Notes under the pieces: model-generated
What the model was told of the DNA's origin: nothing
The model's input: only the letters and a program-made list of their open reading frames with translations
The model's database searches: none
Made by a program: the position numbers and the translations under genes
Shown: piece after piece, positions 1 to 7,614 of the stretch
Layout of the letters: each line of letters begins with the position of its first letter
Position numbering within the stretch: the first letter of the stretch is position 1
NCBI RefSeq assembly: GCF_013137895.1
Contig: NZ_CP053538.1
Location: 1,053,501-1,117,500, forward strand
Origin: Hymenobacter taeanensis
Lineage (GTDB): Bacteria > Bacteroidota > Bacteroidia > Cytophagales > Hymenobacteraceae
Direction of reading: 5' to 3'
Length of the DNA: 64,000 nt

Positions 1-170
1 GTTACCTGCTCCCCAATACGGTTGTCAATGGTCTGGATGGTGAGCAGCTTATCAGGGTCGCCCAGGTCGAGGTTCCAGCCATCAATGGGCTCAATTCCAT
101 TCAGGGCCTGGGTAACGGCCAGCATAGAGTCGTGGTCGGTGATATTGGTTTTGAAATTCAGCGTTTTCAT
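1..170 (-). CDS. HMA-fold (heavy-metal-associated-like) protein, partial, without CxxC
   Basis: Minus-strand reading from the ATG at 168-170 gives MKTLNFKTNITDHDSMLAVT and continues through WNLDLGDPDKLLTI to the window edge, 56 codons. The pattern of a short beta strand, a helix, and then W-x-x-D-x-x-x-P-D-K-x-L-T-I resembles the small HMA-domain copper-chaperone-like proteins common in Bacteroidota. Those normally carry a CxxC metal site after the first strand. Here that position reads TDHDSM, so metal binding by the usual cysteines is not possible. The 3' part of the gene lies outside the window. Family assignment is by eye and moderate; function is unknown. Confidence 0.6.
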   Translation of the reverse strand, partial: MKTLNFKTNITDHDSMLAVTQALNGIEPIDGWNLDLGDPDKLLTIQTIDNRIGEQV

Positions 171-485
171 GGGCGCGGCGTTTAGTAAGCAAACCACTGA
201 GCCGCCGGAAAGGCGAACAGCAAACCCCTACTTACGGCCCCTATCAGCTTCGGTTATCAGCCCCCTGGCCAACTTAAGCTAGGGCTGCGCAGTGCGCCAA
301 GCCTGTTGCGGCCAACTGCTGCTTGGCGGTTGTTGCGCCCGCTTGCCCAAACGGCTCTGCAGGCACACCTGCCTGAGGCTCCACCCCGGGCGTACTGGTG
401 GCGGCCAGCGCAGTGCAATTCTGGTAACCCTACGGCGGGCATTACGTGTTTACCAGTACGCCGACTACAAGGTTGGTACCCATGT
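171..485. other. Divergent intergenic region
   Basis: This 315-base stretch separates the minus-strand HMA-like gene from the plus-strand channel gene and must hold both promoters. I see no perfect TAnnTTTG element on either strand, no convincing hairpin and no plausible small gene. The short frames that cross it have no recognisable protein features. Confidence 0.4.
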
Positions 486-1454
486 ATGGATTTTTCGCTT
501 GCCTGGCAGAAGCTGAATCAGATTGGCCGAGAGTTGGTGGCCGCCTTGCCCAACATTGCCATCGGTACGGTGGTAATTATCATCTTCTTTTTTGTAGCCC
601 GCGGCGTGCGGGCAGTGGTAGCCCGCGTGACGCACCGTAAGCAAGGCAGCCAAAGCCTCTCGCTGCTGCTGAGCCGACTGGCCTACGTGGCTACCCTAAT
701 TATTGGGGTACTGGTGGTGGCCACCATTGTGTTGCCGGGGTTCACGCCCACCAGCCTCATCAGCGCGCTGGGCGTGGGTGGTATTGCCATTGGCTTTGCC
801 TTTAAAGACATCTTCCAGAATTTTCTGGCGGGTATTCTGCTGCTGCTCACGGAGCCCTTCAAAATCAACGACCAAATTAAGTACAAGGACTTCGAGGGTA
901 CCGTTGAGTCGATTCAGACCCGGGCTACCACCATCCGCACCTATGATGGGCGGCGCGTGGTTATTCCCAACGCCGAGCTGTTTACCAACGCCGTAACCGT
1001 AAACACGGCCTACGATAAGCGCCGCCTGCAGTATGACATAGGTATTGGCTACGGCGATGATATTGCCCAGGCCCGGCAACTGATACTAGAAGCCATGCGC
1101 GAAGTAGAGGGTGTGTTGGAAGACCCCGCCCCAGAAGCAATAGTGATGGATCTGGCTGGCAGCTCCGTCAACCTTCGGGCGCGCTGGTGGGTAAACCCGC
1201 CCCGCCAGGCCGATATTCTCGATGCCCAGGACAAGGTGCTTGAATCCATCAAGAACAAGCTTACCCAGAACGGTATCGATCTGCCCTTCCCGACCCAGCA
1301 AATCCTCTTCCACGACCAGACTGAGGTTACCGACGGCGACCGGCGCCGGCAGCGCGAAGGCTGGCCCACCGGCCAGGGCGACGTGCCCCAGGCCCGTGCT
1401 GCGCTACCTAGTCCTGATCAGCAACCCACATCTGACTCTGTAACCCAAGCCTAA
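486..1454 (+). CDS. MscS-family small-conductance mechanosensitive channel
   Basis: The product is 322 aa from the ATG at 486; the frame is open further upstream, but that extension lacks channel features. Residues about 18-40 and 60-85 are hydrophobic helices. The third, around 90-120, holds the glycine/alanine-rich pore helix ALGVGGIAIGFAFKDIFQNF typical of MscS TM3. It is followed by the conserved cytoplasmic beta domain (EPFKINDQIKYKDFEGTVES and RRVVIPNAELFTNAV). The family releases osmolytes through the inner membrane on hypo-osmotic shock. The C-terminal about 45 residues are polar and Pro/Gln-rich. The gene is followed by a 33-bp perfect inverted repeat and then a YetF-family gene. A second, larger MscS homologue lies at 2156. 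Confidence 0.9.
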   Translation: MDFSLAWQKLNQIGRELVAALPNIAIGTVVIIIFFFVARGVRAVVARVTHRKQGSQSLSLLLSRLAYVATLIIGVLVVATIVLPGFTPTSLISALGVGGIAIGFAFKDIFQNFLAGILLLLTEPFKINDQIKYKDFEGTVESIQTRATTIRTYDGRRVVIPNAELFTNAVTVNTAYDKRRLQYDIGIGYGDDIAQARQLILEAMREVEGVLEDPAPEAIVMDLAGSSVNLRARWWVNPPRQADILDAQDKVLESIKNKLTQNGIDLPFPTQQILFHDQTEVTDGDRRRQREGWPTGQGDVPQARAALPSPDQQPTSDSVTQA

Positions 1455-1466
1455 TTGCTACCGTGA

Positions 1467-1552
1467 CGGCCCGGCTGCTTCTCTAGGCCAGGGAACAGGC
1501 AGCACGTTAGCACCTACCACCTGTTCCCTGGCCTAGAGAAGCAGCCGGGCCG
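1467..1552. repeat. Perfect 33-bp inverted repeat after the mscS-like gene
   Basis: Arms 1467-1499 and 1520-1552 are exactly complementary (33 of 33), separated by 20 nt. The arms contain one copy each of CTAGGCCA and its complement. The repeat starts 12 nt after a stop codon. It would form a very stable RNA hairpin but has no downstream T-tract, so it is not a textbook intrinsic terminator. Confidence 0.85.
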
Positions 1553-1574
1553 CCGTAAAGCGTTATTCAAGCCA

Positions 1575-2102
1575 ATGGAACAAATATTCTTTACAAGCTG
1601 GACGAGTATCCTCCGCACGATTATCATTGCCGTTGCGGCTTACGCTGGTCTTATTCTCATGCTACGCGGGTCGGGTAAACGCACCCTGTCCAAGATGAAT
1701 GCTTTTGATTTCATCGTGACCGTAGCCTTGGGCTCAACGCTAGCCACGGTGCTGCTCACCAAGAGCGTGGCCCTGGCCGATGGACTCCTGGCTTTTGCGC
1801 TGCTGATTGGGCTACAGTATCTGCTCACCTGGCTCTCAGTGCGCTACAAAGCAGTTGATGAGTTAATTAAGGGCCAGCCCGCGCTGCTGGTTTACCAGGG
1901 CCAGCTCCTGCACACCGCCATGAAGGCGGAGCGCGTAACGGAAGGCGAAATTATGGCCAGCCTGCGTGAGCACGGTCTTAGTAACCTCATGCAGGTAGAG
2001 GCCGTGGTGCTGGAAACCGAGGGCAGCCTGAGCGTTATTAAAAAGTCTTCGGATGAGCCGGTAGAGGTGTTGGGTGATGTGTCGGCACCTTCTATCAGCT
2101 AG
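1575..2102 (+). CDS. DUF421/YetF-family membrane protein
   Basis: The product is 175 aa from the ATG at 1575. Three hydrophobic segments near the N-terminus (about 10-30, 42-62 and 68-88) are followed by a soluble domain containing the family-typical GQPALLVYQGQLL and MASLREHGLSNLMQVEAVVL. The tail reads VLETEGSLSVIKK, as expected for the YetF C-terminal domain. The segment RGSGKRTLSKMNAFDFIVTV is a hallmark of DUF421 proteins. The biochemical role of the family is poorly known. It lies between two MscS-type channels on the same strand, with 53 nt to the next gene, which fits a membrane-stress neighbourhood but is only an inference. Confidence 0.85.
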   Translation: MEQIFFTSWTSILRTIIIAVAAYAGLILMLRGSGKRTLSKMNAFDFIVTVALGSTLATVLLTKSVALADGLLAFALLIGLQYLLTWLSVRYKAVDELIKGQPALLVYQGQLLHTAMKAERVTEGEIMASLREHGLSNLMQVEAVVLETEGSLSVIKKSSDEPVEVLGDVSAPSIS

Positions 2103-2155
2103 CCGGGGCCGAGTGCCTCGCCAACCTGCGGTGGGCTTTTCGTACTTTTCAGCTT

Positions 2156-3760
2156 ATGAAGCTGTTTTTTGTTTGCTGCCTGCTCCTGCTGAGCGGGTGG
2201 GCCGGTGCTCAGGCACCTGATTCTCTGCTTTCAAACCCTAGGCCTGTAACCACCTTGCCCACGGGTGCCGCCGTAGTTTTACCGCCCACTGATACGCTGT
2301 TTCGGGTATACGGCCGGGTGGGCTCTTTCGGGCCCCAGGAGCGGGCCGAGGCCATTCAGCGCCGTTTGCTAACCCTGCTTGATGCCCCGCTTTTTTCGCC
2401 TGACTCGCTTTACGTCACTGACTCAGAGCGCGATTCAGAAATCATGTACGCCGATACCCACGTGCTGAGTGTAGGCGCAGCCGAAGCCCAGGCCCTGGGC
2501 CTACCCCAGCCTACCGTAGCTCGCCAGTATTTAAGCACGCTGCGCAGCCATCTGACAGCCGCCCAGCAGGCCAGCAGCTTGCCCGAGCTGCTGAAGCGCG
2601 GTGCGCTGGCCGTACTCACCCTGCTCATGCTGGCCGGACTGATTTACGGGCTTAACCGCTTTTTCAGGGCTATTAACCAGCGTATTCTTCTGTGGCGGGG
2701 CAGCCCACTAAAGCCGTGGCGCATTAATAACTATGAGCTCCTGACCCAGGAGCGGCAGCTGGCTGTGCTGCGCACTCTGCTTAAGGTACTACGCCTGGTG
2801 CTGGTGGCCCTAACGGTATATCTGGCCCTGCCGCTGCTCTTCAGCCTGTTCCCCTGGACGGAGGGCTTCTCGCGCCAGTTGCTGGGCTACGTGCTAGGCC
2901 CCGTGCAGCGGGTAGTGCTGGCCGTGGTGCACTACGTGCCCAACCTGCTCACTATTGTAGTTATTTACCTATTTACTACCTACGCCGTGCGGTTCCTGCG
3001 CTTTCTGGCCGGCGAGGTGGCCACGGGGCAGCTTGTTATTGAAGGCTTTTACCCCGACTGGGCCCTGCCCACCTTCAACCTGGTGCGCTTTGCCCTGTAC
3101 GTGTTTATGTTCATCGTCATCTTCCCGTACCTGCCCGGCTCCGATTCTCCTGTCTTTCAGGGCGTTTCGGTGCTGCTGGGGTTCGTTATTTCCTTTGGCT
3201 CCACTTCAGCCATCGGCAACCTGGTGGCTGGCATCGTTATTACCTATATGCGCCCGTTTAAAGTCGGCGACCGGGTAAAGATTGGCGAGGTAGTTGGCGA
3301 CGTACTCGAAAAGACCCTGCTGGTTACGCGCCTGCGCACCGTCAAAAACGAGGACATTACCATCCCTAACTCCAACATCCTGACCGGCCACACGGTGAAC
3401 TACAGCGCCGCCGCTGAGCGTGAGGGCCTGGTGCTGCACTCCACGGTTACCATTGGGTATGATGTGCCCTGGCCGCAGGTGCATGAGCTGCTGCTGAGGG
3501 CCGCACGTGCTACGCAGGGAGTTGAGACTACACCGGCGCCCTTCGTGCTACAAACCAGCCTCGATGATTTTTACGTTTCCTATCAAATTAACGCCTACAC
3601 CCGGCAGCCGCACCGGCAAGCGGCCCTGTACTCTGAGCTGCACCAGCACATTCAAACGGAGTTTGCCCGCGCCGGCGTAGAGGTTATGTCGCCCCACTAC
3701 CGGGCTACCCGCAGTGGCTCCGAAGCCGGCAGCACCATTCCGCAGCTGCCAGCTCAGTAA
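2156..3760 (+). CDS. Large MscS-family mechanosensitive channel with signal peptide and periplasmic domain
   Basis: The product is 534 aa. A signal peptide (MKLFFVCCLLLLSGWAGAQA) precedes a soluble, probably periplasmic region of about 130 residues. Several membrane helices follow (about 150-170, 210-235, 250-285, 305-325). The MscS core comes next: the pore-like helix VLLGFVISFGSTSAIGNLVA, then RPFKVGDRVKIGEVVGDVLE and ITIPNSNILTGHTVNYS. This resembles the longer MscK/YnaI-like class rather than minimal MscS. TACTTTTC just upstream of the start is a near match to the Bacteroidota -7 element. There is no recognisable terminator downstream. Confidence 0.9.
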   Translation: MKLFFVCCLLLLSGWAGAQAPDSLLSNPRPVTTLPTGAAVVLPPTDTLFRVYGRVGSFGPQERAEAIQRRLLTLLDAPLFSPDSLYVTDSERDSEIMYADTHVLSVGAAEAQALGLPQPTVARQYLSTLRSHLTAAQQASSLPELLKRGALAVLTLLMLAGLIYGLNRFFRAINQRILLWRGSPLKPWRINNYELLTQERQLAVLRTLLKVLRLVLVALTVYLALPLLFSLFPWTEGFSRQLLGYVLGPVQRVVLAVVHYVPNLLTIVVIYLFTTYAVRFLRFLAGEVATGQLVIEGFYPDWALPTFNLVRFALYVFMFIVIFPYLPGSDSPVFQGVSVLLGFVISFGSTSAIGNLVAGIVITYMRPFKVGDRVKIGEVVGDVLEKTLLVTRLRTVKNEDITIPNSNILTGHTVNYSAAAEREGLVLHSTVTIGYDVPWPQVHELLLRAARATQGVETTPAPFVLQTSLDDFYVSYQINAYTRQPHRQAALYSELHQHIQTEFARAGVEVMSPHYRATRSGSEAGSTIPQLPAQ

Positions 3761-3992
3761 CGCAGCTAGTAGCCACTCTAGGCCAGTGCAACCAACTACC
3801 TATCAGACGCGGAATCATTTGGGCTCAGCCAGTGTAGGAGCATGGCGGCCCTGAGAAGTTGCTGCCCGGGTAGTACAGACTCAGCCACTCATTCACTCCT
3901 TTACCAAATCGGGAAGCCACAATTTCTGGTCAGCTCCTCTGATTAGCCATTGTTCGCGTACCGGTAATTAGTAACTTACTTAACTATACATG

Positions 3993-4006
3993 CGGCATTA
4001 ATGCCG
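3993..4006. promoter_or_regulatory. 14-bp perfect palindrome upstream of the hybrid kinase
   Basis: CGGCATTAATGCCG is a perfect palindrome ending 25 nt before the GTG start at 4032, inside an AT-richer segment. Its position suits an operator for a dimeric regulator, but no regulator is known and a chance palindrome cannot be excluded. Confidence 0.3.
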
Positions 4007-4031
4007 TTATTCACCATCATTTGATTTTTCT

Positions 4032-7000
4032 GTGAAGCCAACCACTGTCAGCTCTCCGCCCGAAACCGGAAAACCCGACTTTGCTTTACTGGAGGAAATC
4101 TTTGATGCCGTAGTGCTGCTGACGGCGGAAGGAACACTCACCTGGGTGAATGCCGGCTTTGGGCAGCTTACCGGGTTTCATAGCCCGGAGCAGGCCCCCG
4201 GCTTGCTGGTAGGAGCACTAGCGGAGGTAGGTATTACGCCAGCGGCTTTTCAGCGGCAGCTGCAGGCTGGCCCGGCTCCTCAGTTTGAGGTGCCCCTGCG
4301 CCGCGCTAATGGCCAAGGCGTTTGGGTGCATGTAAAGCTGCGGCCCTACCCACCAACGGGTACTTACCTAGGCCTGTTAGAAGATATTACAACGCGCCAG
4401 CACGCCGCGCTGGAACAGGAAGAGCGCTTCCGCTACCTTACTGAAAACGTACCGGGCGTGCTGTTTCAATGGCGGGAAAGCCTCACGGGAGGGGCTGGCC
4501 TTAGCTACATCAGCCCCCAGCTGCACACCATTTTCGGTATTGCTCCTGAGCAGGCGCAGGAGTTCATACGCTTCGTGCACCCCGATGACCAGGCTCAGTG
4601 GGAGAGCTCTCTTAAGCTTGCCAAACAGCATACTGGTGGCTGGTTGTTTGAAGGTCGCCTGGTAGTACCGGGCCAGCCGGTGCGCTGGTGCCGCGGCACC
4701 GCCCAGCTCGCTGAATCAAGCGCCGATGGGGCCCTTTACAGCGGTATTCTGACGGATATAACTGCCCTGAAGCTGGCCGAAGAGACAGTGCAGGCAAATG
4801 AGCGGCGGTGGCGGCTGGCAATGGAACGGTTCGGTGATGGTGCCTGGGAGTTCAACTACCAAACCAACGAGGAGTACTTCTCTAAGGCCTACTACACCAT
4901 GCTGGGCTACTCAGACAACGCCTCAGATCCGCCGCTAACCTCTTGGCTGCACCACGTGCACCCCGATGACCAAGGGCCAAGCCTGGAAGCCGCCGGAGCC
5001 TACCTGCGCGGCGAAGTACCCATTTACTCCGTTGAGCGTCGCCTCCGTTGCCGCGACGGGCAGTACAAATGGGTGCTTACCCGCGGCTTGGTTACCCAGC
5101 GCGATGAGCAGGGCGAGCCGTTGATTATGACGGGCGTGCACACTGATATCTCAGCTGTAAAACAGGCTACGGCGGCCCTCGAAGCCAGTATGCTACGCTT
5201 CTCTACTACCATTGCCAACTTTCAGGAGGGCATTATGCTGGAAGATGAGCACCAGCGCGTAGTACTGGCTAATGCGGCGCTATGCCGCATTTTTAACCTG
5301 GACATAGCTCCCGATCAGCTCATTAACTACGATACCCGCCTGCTTAGCCAAGCCATTCAGGAGCATTTCAGGTACCCCGAGGAATTTGTGGCCCGCTACG
5401 AGACTATTGTGCGGGAGCGGCAGCTGGTAACGGCCGAATTGTTTGAGCTGGCCGACGGCCGCACCGTGCAGGGCGACTTTGTGCCCATCTTCGTAGCCGA
5501 GCGCTACATTGGCAACCTATGGAAGTTTCAGGACATTACGGAGCGTAAAAATAGCGACGATGCCCTGCGCCGCCGCGAGGAAAAGTACCGCGGTATCATT
5601 GAGAAGATGCACCTGGGGCTGATTGAAATGGATTTCGATAACCGCGTTCTGTTCACCAACCAGACCTTCCAGGACACTACCGGCTTCTCCGATCAGGAGC
5701 TTGCTGAGGAGCACATTATGGCCCAGCTGCTTAGCGCCGAGGAATTGACCAAAATGAACGAGCGCAACAGCCTGCGCCTACAGGGCATTTCGGAGACCTA
5801 CGAGCTGCCCATTACCACAAAGACTGGGCAGGCCAAATGGCTGCTGGTAAGCGCGGCCCCACTCTACAACGACCACCGCCAGGTGTACGGCAGCATTGGT
5901 ATTTTTCTGGATATCACGCACCAAAAGCAGCTGGAGAGCCGCCTACGCAAGGCGAAAGAGCAGGCCGAAGAATCGGCGCGGGCGAAGGAGCTGTTCCTGG
6001 CCAATATGAGCCACGAGATACGTACACCCATGAATGCCATTTTGGGCATGGGCCAGCTGCTGGCTAAAACGCCTCTCAACGACGACCAGCATACCTATCT
6101 GCGGGCTATTGCCACCTCCGGCGAAAACCTGCTGGTGATTCTGAATGATATTCTGGACCTGTCGAAAATTGGGGCCAGCCAGCTACTCATTGAGAACATT
6201 GGCTTTAGCATCACGGGGCTGCTTCACCAGATTGAGCAAAGCCTGCACTTTAAAGCTGAGGAAAAGGGCTTATCCTTTCACACCCAGGCCGATGAGCGCA
6301 TCCCTACGGTATTGCTCGGCGACCCATACCGCATTACGCAGGTGCTGCTGAACCTCGCTGGCAACTCCGTGAAGTTCACGGAAAAGGGCTCCGTCACTGT
6401 TTCGTGCACGCTGGAGCAAGCCACTGAAACCTACGTTGACCTCCGCTTCTTGGTGGCTGACACGGGTATTGGCATTGATGCCGAGTACCTGGAGGATATT
6501 TTCAATGAGTTCAGTCAGGAAGACTCGTCCGTGACCCGCAAGTTTGGGGGCACTGGCCTAGGCTTAAGCATTAGTCGCCAACTGGTGCACCTGATGGGCG
6601 GCGAAATCAGCATTGACAGCCAGAAGCACGAGGGCACTCACAGCAACTTTACGCTCCGCTTGTCCATTGGCGCCCCCGAAGATCTGCCCCAAAAAACCCT
6701 TGTTACGGCCAGCATTCGGGAGCAGCTCCGGAACCAGCGCATTCTGCTGGTAGAAGACAACAACTTCAACCGTCAGATTGCCAAAGGCTTCCTACGTAAT
6801 GCCGGGCTGGAAGTGGTAGAGGCTGAAAACGGGGCCATAGCCGTGGAGCTAGTGCAGCAGCAGCCTTTTGCGGCCGTGCTCATGGACGTGCAGATGCCCA
6901 TTATGAATGGCCTGGAGGCTACTGCGTATCTGCGTCAGGAGCTGAACTTTACCACGCCCATCATTGCGCTAACGGCCAACGCCATTAAAGGAGAGCGGGA

Positions 7001-7514
7001 GAAATGCCTGGAGGCCGGCATGAACGACTACCTGCCCAAACCTTTCCAGGAAGACGACCTCCTGAAGATGCTGTGCCGCTGGATTCTGCCCGAAGCCGCC
7101 CAGGAGGCTCTGTTAACAGAAGCTACCGTTGGCACGGAGCCCAACGAGGCCGATACCCTGCCATTCTACAACCTGGATATTGTGCGCAAGATTGGTCAGG
7201 GCGATGCCTCGTTCACAGTCCTGATGCTGGAATCATTCATTGAGGGCTGTACAGAAGCCGTGCAGGAACTGCAAGCTGCTGCCACTGCACACGACGTTGT
7301 AGCACTGCGGTCGGCTACTCACAAGCTAAAGCCCAGCCTGGAGCATCTGCAAGTCAACCGCCTCCTGCCCCTCATCACCACCCTCGACTCCTGGCACGCC
7401 GCCTTCGATGACACCATCATCCCCAGCATGGTAGCTGAAGCTGCCAAACTACTCCAGCAACTCATTGAGCAAATGACCCAAGAGCTGCACACGCTGCGGG
7501 CAGAACTAGAATAA
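4032..7514 (+). CDS. Five-PAS hybrid sensor histidine kinase with receiver and Hpt domains
   Basis: The product is 1160 aa, starting at GTG (4032). In order: PAS domains at about 17-120, 135-255, 260-380, 385-505 and 510-630; HisKA with the phosphoacceptor His661 in MSHEIRTPMNAI; HATPase_c with NSVKFTEKG, DTGIGI and GGTGLGLSIS; a receiver at about 900-1015 with Asp952 in VLMDVQMPIMNG; and a C-terminal Hpt with SATHKLKPSLEHL. All His-Asp-His relay parts are therefore present, but no DNA-binding output domain, so a separate response regulator is expected. There is no membrane segment or signal peptide, so it is probably cytosolic. The ligand is unknown. It is a single-gene unit ending at a strong terminator shared with dxs. 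Confidence 0.93.
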   Translation: MKPTTVSSPPETGKPDFALLEEIFDAVVLLTAEGTLTWVNAGFGQLTGFHSPEQAPGLLVGALAEVGITPAAFQRQLQAGPAPQFEVPLRRANGQGVWVHVKLRPYPPTGTYLGLLEDITTRQHAALEQEERFRYLTENVPGVLFQWRESLTGGAGLSYISPQLHTIFGIAPEQAQEFIRFVHPDDQAQWESSLKLAKQHTGGWLFEGRLVVPGQPVRWCRGTAQLAESSADGALYSGILTDITALKLAEETVQANERRWRLAMERFGDGAWEFNYQTNEEYFSKAYYTMLGYSDNASDPPLTSWLHHVHPDDQGPSLEAAGAYLRGEVPIYSVERRLRCRDGQYKWVLTRGLVTQRDEQGEPLIMTGVHTDISAVKQATAALEASMLRFSTTIANFQEGIMLEDEHQRVVLANAALCRIFNLDIAPDQLINYDTRLLSQAIQEHFRYPEEFVARYETIVRERQLVTAELFELADGRTVQGDFVPIFVAERYIGNLWKFQDITERKNSDDALRRREEKYRGIIEKMHLGLIEMDFDNRVLFTNQTFQDTTGFSDQELAEEHIMAQLLSAEELTKMNERNSLRLQGISETYELPITTKTGQAKWLLVSAAPLYNDHRQVYGSIGIFLDITHQKQLESRLRKAKEQAEESARAKELFLANMSHEIRTPMNAILGMGQLLAKTPLNDDQHTYLRAIATSGENLLVILNDILDLSKIGASQLLIENIGFSITGLLHQIEQSLHFKAEEKGLSFHTQADERIPTVLLGDPYRITQVLLNLAGNSVKFTEKGSVTVSCTLEQATETYVDLRFLVADTGIGIDAEYLEDIFNEFSQEDSSVTRKFGGTGLGLSISRQLVHLMGGEISIDSQKHEGTHSNFTLRLSIGAPEDLPQKTLVTASIREQLRNQRILLVEDNNFNRQIAKGFLRNAGLEVVEAENGAIAVELVQQQPFAAVLMDVQMPIMNGLEATAYLRQELNFTTPIIALTANAIKGEREKCLEAGMNDYLPKPFQEDDLLKMLCRWILPEAAQEALLTEATVGTEPNEADTLPFYNLDIVRKIGQGDASFTVLMLESFIEGCTEAVQELQAAATAHDVVALRSATHKLKPSLEHLQVNRLLPLITTLDSWHAAFDDTIIPSMVAEAAKLLQQLIEQMTQELHTLRAELE

Positions 7515-7555
7515 AGTGGCTAGGCCACTCTGAGGGTTGTAAACCTATCAGTACA

Positions 7556-7593
7556 CAAAAAGCCCCACCGGATACATCCGGTGGGGCTTTTTG
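7556..7593. terminator. Bidirectional intrinsic terminator between kinase and dxs
   Basis: A 13-bp perfect stem (7561-7573 with 7576-7588) and a 2-nt centre are flanked by an A-run on the left and a T-run on the right. It lies between the convergent genes ending at 7514 (+) and 7615 (-) and can serve both. Confidence 0.95.
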
Positions 7594-7614
7594 TGGCAAT
7601 ACTGGCCTGGCAGT

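Noticed and set aside
1467..1552. The long inverted repeat as an integron attC site or transposon end
   Set aside because: There are no attC consensus ends, no integrase or transposase nearby and no flanking duplication; the arms are perfectly matched, unlike attC.
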